The position numbers were made by a program, and so were the translations under genes. The notes below the pieces were generated by a model, which had not been told where the DNA came from, made no database searches, and was given only the letters and a program-made list of their open reading frames with translations. 28,264 bases of DNA. It comes from Chloroflexota bacterium. Its GTDB lineage: Bacteria > Chloroflexota > Chloroflexia > Thermomicrobiales > JADLAZ01. Of this stretch, positions 22,461-28,264 are shown in pieces. The stretch is taken from the NCBI GenBank assembly GCA_020849725.1, contig JADLAZ010000049.1, positions 1 through 28,264 of the forward strand, read 5' to 3'. Numbering within the stretch: the first letter of the stretch is position 1; each line of letters opens with the position of its first letter.

Positions 22461-23333
22461 TCACTCGGCGCGGGTCGCTGCCCGCCCGCGCTCGATGATC
22501 GTGACGATGGCCGCGTAGTCCTGGTAGTCCAGGCCGGCGGCGCTGGCCTGCTCGTAGAGATCACGCGCCAGCCGGCCGGCGTCGGCGGTCAGCCCTCGCC
22601 GCTCGGCCTCGGCCACGTAGAGGCGCAGGTCCTTCAGCAGCAGCCGGGTGGCGAAGGACGGCGCGAATTGGCGCGGCAGCAGGAACTCCGGCACGTTGCG
22701 GCGCAGCATGACGCTGTCGCCGGCGCTGGCCGCCAATGCCTCGTACATCGTCGTCAGATCGATGCCAGCGCGTGCCCCGAGCGTCATCGCCTCCATGACG
22801 GCGATGGTCGTCGCGCCGACGAGCAGTTGGTTGGCCAGCTTGACGGTCGAGCCGGCGCCGACCGGTCCGAGATGGACGATGCGGCCGGCAAAGGCGGCCA
22901 GCGCCGGCCGCGCCGTCGCCAGCGCCGCCACCTCGCCGCCGACCAGCACCGCCAGCGTGCCGGCCTCGACTCCGCTCGGGCCGCCGGAGACGGGCGCATC
23001 CAGGAAGGCGACGCCGGCCGTGGCCAGCCCGGCGGCGACGCGCTGCGCTGTCGCCGGGTCGATCGTCGACAGGTCGACGCCGACCAGGCCCGTCCGGGCT
23101 GCCTGCACGACACCGCGCGGTCCCAGGTAGACCTCCTCGACATCGGCCGGCATCGGCACGCTGGAGAGGACGACCTCGGCCTCAGCCGCCACTGCGGCCG
23201 GCGAGTCGTGGGCAGTCGCGCCATCGACGCCGGCCACGACTGGGTCGTAAACGTGCAGCGCGTGGCCGGCGGCGAGCAGGCGCCGCGCCATCTGACTACC
23301 CATCGTGCCCAACCCCACCAGCCCGACCCGCAC
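22461..23333 (-). CDS. NAD(P)-dependent beta-hydroxyacid dehydrogenase (GarR/HIBADH family)
   Basis: A 290-residue member of the 3-hydroxyisobutyrate/tartronate semialdehyde reductase family. The Rossmann motif is GLVGLGTMGSQMARRLLAAGH (4-24). LDAPVSGGPSGVEAGTLAVLVGG (111-133) is the substrate-binding signature, and GSTVKLANQLLV carries the catalytic K165 and N168. Normal length. The start is GTG at 23333: GGAGGG lies seven bases upstream, and it gives the correct MRVGLVGLGTMG beginning. It heads an operon with the PPC gene. The exact substrate (3-hydroxyisobutyrate, tartronate semialdehyde, 2-hydroxy-3-oxopropionate or another) is not settled; the GlcD-type oxidase is in the same window but far away. 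Confidence 0.94.
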   Translation of the reverse strand: MRVGLVGLGTMGSQMARRLLAAGHALHVYDPVVAGVDGATAHDSPAAVAAEAEVVLSSVPMPADVEEVYLGPRGVVQAARTGLVGVDLSTIDPATAQRVAAGLATAGVAFLDAPVSGGPSGVEAGTLAVLVGGEVAALATARPALAAFAGRIVHLGPVGAGSTVKLANQLLVGATTIAVMEAMTLGARAGIDLTTMYEALAASAGDSVMLRRNVPEFLLPRQFAPSFATRLLLKDLRLYVAEAERRGLTADAGRLARDLYEQASAAGLDYQDYAAIVTIIERGRAATRAE

Positions 23334-23376
23334 GTCAGCGCCCTCCTCATCTGACGGCCACGCCGTCGCGGGGCGC

Positions 23377-23385
23377 ATGGTAGCA
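23377..23385 (-). promoter_or_regulatory. Candidate extended -10 promoter of the dehydrogenase-PPC operon
   Basis: On the minus strand this reads TGC-TACCAT, an extended -10, in the 112-base gap after the glycosyltransferase cluster. Transcription would start near 23370, about 37 bases before the GTG at 23333. It has the same TGC-TACNAT form as the candidate promoter at 891-899. The -35 is poor. Confidence 0.4.
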
Positions 23386-23445
23386 CAGGCGGCCGGCCGG
23401 CGGCGGGCGGCGGCGTGACCCCGCGCTCGCCCGCGCCAGACCACG

Positions 23446-24954
23446 CTACTCGATCGCGACCCAATCCGGTTGGTACGTGATGACCTGGCCTGGCTCGACG
23501 CGGAAGATCGACAGCGTGTTGTCGCAACTGACGATCACCCGCTCCTCTTGCGGTCGCTGCGGCTGGCCGACGCCCATGCGGTAGCCGAAGGCGACGACGA
23601 AGCGGATGCCGGGCGGCACGACCCGCCGGAAGACCGGCTCGGCGCCGGGGTCGGCCAGCCACGCCTGATACTCAGGCAGGTAGTGGCGAGCGTGCTGGTA
23701 GTAGCCGGCCGCCACCAGCAGCGTTTCTTCCGGCCGCAGGCGCGCGCGCACGACCGCGATGCTCCGCCTGAGTGCTCCATCGCGGCATTTCGTCCAGAGG
23801 ACAGAATACGGTCGGCCGGTGTGGAACATGTGGTAATCGTGCGCCATTGCCGGGCCGGCCGCCAGCAGCGCCCACACCACCAGCGCCGGCGTGATGGCGC
23901 TGCCGCCCGGCAGAGGCAGTCGCCAGCGGTTCCAGCCGGGGCGGTGGGCCACCCAGCGCGCCGCCAGCGCCACGCCTGCCCCCGCGCCGATCAGCAGTGG
24001 TGGCGCGATGCTGAAGACGTAGCCGACATCGCCGAGGTGGATCAGGCTGTAGAAGAGGAACGCCGGCGCGGTCCACAGCAGCAGGTGCCGGTCGCGCGGG
24101 TCGCGCCAGAGCTGCCCACCGCGCAGCCGGGCGATGGCATAGAGCAGCAGCGGTACGGTCGCCCAGCCCAGCGTCTGCTCGACCAGGAACAGGCGCACGA
24201 GATCCAGGTTCCTGACCACGCCAGCCAGCCCGTCGGCCACGAACGACGTGTCACGCTCAACCAGCGTGGTCTGCCGCGTCAGCGCGCCGAGATAGGCGGG
24301 GATGCCGCCCGACAGCCAGGCCGACGGCAGGAACCAGGCCAGCCCGCCGGCAGCCAGCGCCGCGCCGGCGGCCAGGTAGGCGCGCACCGGCCGCCGGCTG
24401 AGGCTGACCAGCAGCAGCGGCCCCAGGAACAGCAGCAGGTCCTGACGGAAGCCGCTTGCCAGTCCCAGCGCCAGCCCGGCTGCCCACGGCGCGACGCGTC
24501 CCTGCCGCAGTCCCCAGGCCAGTCCGCCCAGCACGGCGCTGCCCAGCCCCAGCACGGTGTACGGATAGGCGACGCCGGCGTAGGCCCAGGGCGCGACCGC
24601 CGTCAGCGCCAGCAGCGCCGTTGCCAGCCCGGCCGACCGGCCATAGAGCGCCGTTGCCACCAGACAGAGCGCGGCGACGAGACCAGCGGCGGCGACCATG
24701 CTGACGGCGACGTAGGCCGCGTTGGCGTCACCGCCGGCGAGCCAGCGCGCCAGCCGCGCCGCCAGCACGTAGAAGAGGTAACCCGGCGGCTGGGGCTGGT
24801 GAGCGACGACGGTGAACTCCGTCAGGGCACGGGCGTAGAGAATGCTGTCCCAGTAGGCCAGCATGCGGGTGCGCAGCGGCCAGCGCGTCACCAGTGTCGC
24901 CAGCCCGAAGCCAGCGGCGATGGCCCAGTCGGCCCGGCCGAGACCGCCGGTCAT
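23446..24954 (-). CDS. GT-C type membrane glycosyltransferase, paralogue B
   Basis: A 502-residue integral membrane protein with about 10-12 helices. The first external loop has YWDSILYARAL (35-44, with D36) and HQPQPPGYLFYVLAARL (from H52). An acidic residue followed by PPGY recalls the ArnT/PMT/DUF2723 families, which use polyprenyl-phosphate sugars as donors. Other conserved blocks shared with its neighbour are SGFRQDLLLFLGPL, WLSGGIPAYL and FYSLIHLGDVGYVFS. A soluble C-terminal domain of about 120 residues follows the last helix. The ATG at 24954 overlaps the stop of paralogue A by four bases (ATGA), so translation is coupled. It is the last gene of the cluster. The sugar and acceptor are unknown. 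Confidence 0.8.
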   Translation of the reverse strand: MTGGLGRADWAIAAGFGLATLVTRWPLRTRMLAYWDSILYARALTEFTVVAHQPQPPGYLFYVLAARLARWLAGGDANAAYVAVSMVAAAGLVAALCLVATALYGRSAGLATALLALTAVAPWAYAGVAYPYTVLGLGSAVLGGLAWGLRQGRVAPWAAGLALGLASGFRQDLLLFLGPLLLVSLSRRPVRAYLAAGAALAAGGLAWFLPSAWLSGGIPAYLGALTRQTTLVERDTSFVADGLAGVVRNLDLVRLFLVEQTLGWATVPLLLYAIARLRGGQLWRDPRDRHLLLWTAPAFLFYSLIHLGDVGYVFSIAPPLLIGAGAGVALAARWVAHRPGWNRWRLPLPGGSAITPALVVWALLAAGPAMAHDYHMFHTGRPYSVLWTKCRDGALRRSIAVVRARLRPEETLLVAAGYYQHARHYLPEYQAWLADPGAEPVFRRVVPPGIRFVVAFGYRMGVGQPQRPQEERVIVSCDNTLSIFRVEPGQVITYQPDWVAIE

Positions 24955-26480
24955 GGAGACAATTCCACCAGCGGCGGCCGCACAACGATCGTATCGCCCG
25001 GTGCAACGGCGAACGCTGCCAGCGCGTGGCCGCACGGGAGGGCGGTCAGGCGCCGGCGCGCGTGCGGCGCCGTCTCGAGTAGCCAGTCGACGATGACGAC
25101 GGCGGTCGTGCCTGGCGGCACGTCGCGCCGCATGACCGGCTCCTTAAGTGGGTCCTGGAACCAGACCGGGTACTCCGGCAATTCGTAGCGCACCTGCTGG
25201 TAGTGACCCGAGGTCAGCAGCACCGTCGTCGCGGGCGTATACGTTGCCCGCACGTGCGTGACGGCTTCGGCCCACTGCCGGTCGCGACAGCGCAGCCAGG
25301 CTGCCGACAGCGGCTGGGCACTGAAGGCGAGCCATCCGATATTGACCGCGATCGGTAGCGCCGCCAGCAGCGCCAGCGCCAGTGCTGGCGCGCGCCGGGC
25401 GTCCGGTCCGGCCAGCAGCGTTGCTAGCCAGCGCGCCGCCAGTGCCAGACCGGCCGCCGCCGCCAGCCAGGCGGCCGGCATGAGCGAGAAGACGTAGCCG
25501 ATATCCCCAATGTGGATAACGCTGTAGAAGAGCGCCGCCGGCCCGGCCCACAGCGCCAGGTGCCAGGCGCGCCGGTCGCGCCGGCCGGCCGGCGTCAGCA
25601 GCGCGACGGCGGCGTACAGCCCGGCCGGCAGCGCCGCCAGCGAGAGCGTGTTCAGGCTATAGCGCGCGACTGAGCGGACGTTGGCGATCAGCCCGGCCAG
25701 CCCGTGGCTGGTCACCGAGGTGTCGCGCTCGATGCGCTGGCTCTGCGCCGTCAGCGCCGTCAGGTAAGCCGGCACGCCGCCGGAGAGGATCGACGACGGC
25801 ACGAACCAGGCCAGGACCCCGACAGCGCCGGCCAGCGCCGCCGCCAGCAGGCGGCGCGGCGCGCGCACGCCGACGCTGACCAGCGCCAGCGGCCCCAGGA
25901 ACAGCAGCAGGTCCTGGCGAAAGCCGCTCAGCAGCCCCAGCGTCAGCCCGGCCAGCCACGCCGGCGCGCGACCATCCGCCACCCGCCAGCACAGCCAGCC
26001 GAGCAGCGTGCTGCCGAGCGCCAGCACTGTGTAGGGGTAGGCGACGGCGCTGTAGATGCTGAACGCGACCGATGTCGCCGCCAGCAGCGCCGCCACCAGC
26101 CCGACGGGCCGGTCGAACAGGTCGCACCCGGCCAGGTACAGCACGCCGACCGTCGCCGCCGCCGCCACGTGGCTGACGACGACGTAGGCGTCGTTAGGCG
26201 GCAGGCCGGTCAGATCGCGCACGAGCCGCGCCGCCAGCACATAGAACAGGTAGCCAGGCGGCTGGGGACGGTGCTGGCCGACATCGAAGTGATCCAGCGC
26301 CTGGGCGTAGAGGACGCTGTCCCAGGCGTAGAGCATCGTCGTCCACAGCGGCCAGTGCGCCAGCAGCGACCCGGCCGCCAGCGCCAGCGCCACCACACCG
26401 TCGATGATCAACGGCATGGCACCGCGCATGGATGTGGATGGAGGGGCATGCGCGCCGGGATGGACGTGATACGTGCTCAT
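24951..26480 (-). CDS. GT-C type membrane glycosyltransferase, paralogue A
   Basis: A 509-residue paralogue of the gene that follows it. Corresponding motifs are YAWDSVLYAQAL (51-62, D54), HRPQPPGYLFYVLAARL (from H70), SGFRQDLLLFLGPL, SILSGGVPAYL and FYSVIHIGDIGYVFS, plus a soluble C-terminal domain (SGHYQQVRYELPEYPVWFQDP corresponds to AGYYQHARHYLPEYQAWLADP in B). The start at 26480 is 12 bases after the YdjC stop. It has no clear ribosome site and an N-terminal tail (YHVHPGAHAPPSTSM) that is not conserved, so internal ATGs at residue 18 or 22 are possible. Likely transfers a sugar from a polyprenyl-phosphate donor, perhaps made by the GT2 protein at the head of the cluster. Confidence 0.8.
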   Translation of the reverse strand: MSTYHVHPGAHAPPSTSMRGAMPLIIDGVVALALAAGSLLAHWPLWTTMLYAWDSVLYAQALDHFDVGQHRPQPPGYLFYVLAARLVRDLTGLPPNDAYVVVSHVAAAATVGVLYLAGCDLFDRPVGLVAALLAATSVAFSIYSAVAYPYTVLALGSTLLGWLCWRVADGRAPAWLAGLTLGLLSGFRQDLLLFLGPLALVSVGVRAPRRLLAAALAGAVGVLAWFVPSSILSGGVPAYLTALTAQSQRIERDTSVTSHGLAGLIANVRSVARYSLNTLSLAALPAGLYAAVALLTPAGRRDRRAWHLALWAGPAALFYSVIHIGDIGYVFSLMPAAWLAAAAGLALAARWLATLLAGPDARRAPALALALLAALPIAVNIGWLAFSAQPLSAAWLRCRDRQWAEAVTHVRATYTPATTVLLTSGHYQQVRYELPEYPVWFQDPLKEPVMRRDVPPGTTAVVIVDWLLETAPHARRRLTALPCGHALAAFAVAPGDTIVVRPPLVELSP

Positions 26481-26492
26481 TCTTATGCGCGC

Positions 26493-27428
26493 CTACTCGC
26501 GATGGCCGACTTCCGTCCGTGGCCAGTCAGCCAGGTCGGCGCTGCGGATGAGCGTGACGCCAGCGTTCTGGAGGGCGATCGAGAGGGCCGGGTTGGTGAG
26601 CAGGGCGACCTCGCGCTCGCGGGCCGGCGCGTTCGGGTCGAGCGCGGCCAGGGCGGCGTCGCCGTAGCCGGGATGGCACATCAGCTCGGTCGTGCCAGCG
26701 GGCAGGTGAGCGGCGAGGGTGGCCAGGTCGCCAGCGTCGAGGCCGCGACCGACCAGCGGCAGGCCGCCGAAGTAGTCGGCGTGGGCGAAGGCGGCCAGCG
26801 CCGCCGCTGATCGCCGGCTGGCCTGGGTGAGCAGCCAGCGCCGGCGCCAGGCCGCGCCGGGTGGGCGCACGGCCAGCAGTCGGCTGGCAACCGGGCTGAC
26901 GCGCAGCAGCGGCTGCTCGTCACTGCGGCGCACGACGCGCAGGCCGAAGCGCCGGGCGATGCCGGCGGCGACGGCCCGCGCGGGAGCGAATAGATGCACG
27001 TGGTGATGGCCGTCGATGTGACTGAATGGCAGGCCCGTGTCTATTGCCCGCTCGGCTTGTGTCGTCAGTTCGGCGGCGGTTTCGGCCGAGTCGAGGCGGC
27101 CGGCCCAGGCCAGCGCCAGCCAGCGATCGAGCGGGTGGAAGCGGCCAGCGCGGTCGACCAGCGACGGGATCGTCGCCGGCGGCAGGCAAGGCGCGCCGGT
27201 CGTCAGGTTGAGGTGCAGGCCCAGGTCCAGGCAGGGGTGGCGCCGTGCCAGCGTCACTGCGTCGTCGAAACCCGGCGTCGTCATCATCAACGAGGCACTA
27301 TGGACGACCCCGGCCTGGTGCGCCGCCAGGATGCCGGCGTTCACGCCCGGCGACAGCCCGAAGTCATCGGCGTGGAATAGGCACGCCACTGGTCGCACGC
27401 TGGCCACCCCGGCGCCTGGCTCAGCCAT
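26493..27428 (-). CDS. YdjC/ChbG-family carbohydrate deacetylase
   Basis: A 311-residue YdjC-family protein, metal-dependent enzymes that remove N-acetyl groups from amino sugars or chitooligosaccharides. Motifs are FHADDFGLSPGVN (18-30, with D21/D22), LGLHLNLTTG (69-78), SHIDGHHHVHLF (136-147) and ELMCHPGYGD near the C-terminus, giving the expected Asp/His metal site. The ATG at 27428 lies six bases after the GT2 stop, and its ribosome site would be inside the end of that gene. Placed between a lipid-phosphate glycosyltransferase and two GT-C proteins, it may deacetylate a lipid-linked amino sugar, as proposed for HpnK-type homologues that act on polyprenyl-linked sugars. That link is an inference from context. 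Confidence 0.93.
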   Translation of the reverse strand: MAEPGAGVASVRPVACLFHADDFGLSPGVNAGILAAHQAGVVHSASLMMTTPGFDDAVTLARRHPCLDLGLHLNLTTGAPCLPPATIPSLVDRAGRFHPLDRWLALAWAGRLDSAETAAELTTQAERAIDTGLPFSHIDGHHHVHLFAPARAVAAGIARRFGLRVVRRSDEQPLLRVSPVASRLLAVRPPGAAWRRRWLLTQASRRSAAALAAFAHADYFGGLPLVGRGLDAGDLATLAAHLPAGTTELMCHPGYGDAALAALDPNAPAREREVALLTNPALSIALQNAGVTLIRSADLADWPRTEVGHRE

Positions 27429-27434
27429 GGTCAG

Positions 27435-28250
27435 TCATGCATCCGCCGTCCGTCGGTAGACGCCGCGTGCCTCGTTGAGCCGGATCAGCAGCAGGTCGCG
27501 CACCATCATGATGGCGTGGCGAACCGGGCGGACGGTGCTGGCCGGCGAGTGGGTCAGCTCGAACGGCACTTCGCGCACGCGGTAGCCGGCGCGGTAGGCC
27601 AGGAAGAGCACTTCGGCGTCGAAGGTGAAGCCATCGACGACCTGCCGGCGGAACAAATCACGCGCCACTGGCCGCCGGTAGGCCTTGCAGCCGCACTGTG
27701 TGTCACGCACGCCGCCGACCGGCAGCACCAGGTTGACGATGGCGCGAAAGACACGGGTCATGAACCGGCGCGCCCGTGGCGGATGAACGCGCTCGGTCGA
27801 GGCTGGGTGGGCGCGCGAGGCGATGACGATGTCGACATCGGCACGCAGCGCCGCCAGGAAAGTGTCGACGATGTCGATCGGGATCGACAGGTCGGCATCA
27901 GTGAACATAATGACATCGCCGCGAGCGGCCAGCGCACCGGTGCGCACGGCATGCCCCTTGCCGCGGTTGGGCGAGGTCGGCATGACCCGCAGTGCGCCAT
28001 TGAGATGTGCCCGCGCGGCGACCAGATCGACGGTGCCGTCGGTGCTGCCGTCGTCGACGACAAGCAACTCGTAGGCCACGTCACCGCCGGCAAAGTGGCG
28101 CTCGATCTCGGCCAGCGTCGCGCCGATGCGCTGCTCCTCGTTGTAGCAGGGGATGATCACCGACAGCACCGGCCGGTTGTCCCGGTCGGCGCCCGTGTCG
28201 GCGTTGACCAGCACCTCACGACGTACAGACGCGACAGCGGCGAGATCCAC
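27435..28250 (-). CDS. GT2 polyprenyl/dolichyl-phosphate glycosyltransferase-like protein
   Basis: A 271-residue family 2 glycosyltransferase of the Alg5/dolichyl-phosphate beta-glucosyltransferase type: PVLSVIIPCYNEEQRI (27-42), VVDDGSTDGTVD (64-75), PNRGKGHAVRTGALAARGDVIMFTDADLSIP (94-124, with the metal-binding DAD at 118-120), then VRDTQCGCKAYRR and EVPFELTHSPASTVRP. It has no obvious membrane anchor and would act at the cytoplasmic membrane face, making a polyprenyl-phosphate sugar. The start at 28250 (GTG) follows GCGAGG, but the window ends 14 bases upstream with the frame still open, so a longer N-terminus cannot be excluded. It is the first gene of the four-gene cluster. Confidence 0.9.
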   Translation of the reverse strand: MDLAAVASVRREVLVNADTGADRDNRPVLSVIIPCYNEEQRIGATLAEIERHFAGGDVAYELLVVDDGSTDGTVDLVAARAHLNGALRVMPTSPNRGKGHAVRTGALAARGDVIMFTDADLSIPIDIVDTFLAALRADVDIVIASRAHPASTERVHPPRARRFMTRVFRAIVNLVLPVGGVRDTQCGCKAYRRPVARDLFRRQVVDGFTFDAEVLFLAYRAGYRVREVPFELTHSPASTVRPVRHAIMMVRDLLLIRLNEARGVYRRTADA

Positions 28251-28264
28251 GGCGCAGCCTCGCG

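Noticed and set aside
23470..25188. A 572-codon open frame on the plus strand (and a similar one at 25704-26810)
   Set aside because: Both are antisense to the two GT-C glycosyltransferase genes and give Gln/Arg/His-rich translations with no domain, so they are shadows.

Overview
This is a very GC-rich bacterial window with 25 protein-coding genes that I can support. Starts are a mix of ATG and GTG, mostly preceded by GGAGG-type ribosome binding sites. No rRNA, tRNA, CRISPR array, transposase or phage gene was seen. A Tat-type lipoprotein with an Ala/Thr/Pro-rich linker, a Uma2-family gene, tandem membrane glycosyltransferases and dispersed nested palindromes would fit a Chloroflexota genome (Thermomicrobia/Chloroflexia-like). 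That placement is an inference from gene style, not proven by a marker gene.

Layout. 1-3.1 kb: a GlcD-type flavoprotein dehydrogenase (cut by the window edge) is divergent from a Fur-family regulator, which is followed by an aldose-1-epimerase-like protein and a YdeI-family protein. 3.1-6.3 kb: a small zinc-ribbon protein and a beta-CASP metallo-beta-lactamase nuclease lie on the minus strand, divergent from a membrane-associated acyltransferase. 6.3-9.7 kb: a cupin and a MarR-type regulator are divergent and share a gap with two 15-bp direct repeats exactly 30 bp apart. An MFS transporter overlaps a methyltransferase gene, which runs tail-to-tail into the MarR gene. 9.65-15.1 kb: a strong sigma70-type promoter and a leader hairpin precede a PLP enzyme of the ACC deaminase/D-cysteine desulfhydrase family, then a family-5 solute-binding lipoprotein and two DppB/DppC-type permeases. 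The ATPases are missing, and the gaps between the transporter genes hold two different nested-palindrome elements, one flanked by G4-capable tracts.

15.1-19.5 kb: Uma2 protein, alpha/beta hydrolase, a 54-residue membrane protein with a histidine-rich tail, an orphan MNT-type nucleotidyltransferase and a GlgX-type glycogen debranching enzyme. 19.7-23.3 kb (minus strand): a DapA-family protein lacking the Schiff-base lysine, a CPBP-like membrane protein lacking the catalytic glutamates, a PPC/DUF296 protein and a beta-hydroxyacid dehydrogenase. 23.4-28.25 kb (minus strand): a compact four-gene cluster, GT2 polyprenyl-phosphate glycosyltransferase, YdjC/ChbG deacetylase and two tandem paralogous GT-C-type membrane glycosyltransferases, which looks like a lipid-linked sugar modification pathway.

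The most interesting items are the His-rich small protein, the two active-site-deficient enzyme homologues (DapA-like and CPBP-like), the PLP enzyme-transporter operon with its leader and inserted palindromes, the divergent MarR/cupin operator, and the GT2-YdjC-GT-C-GT-C cluster.
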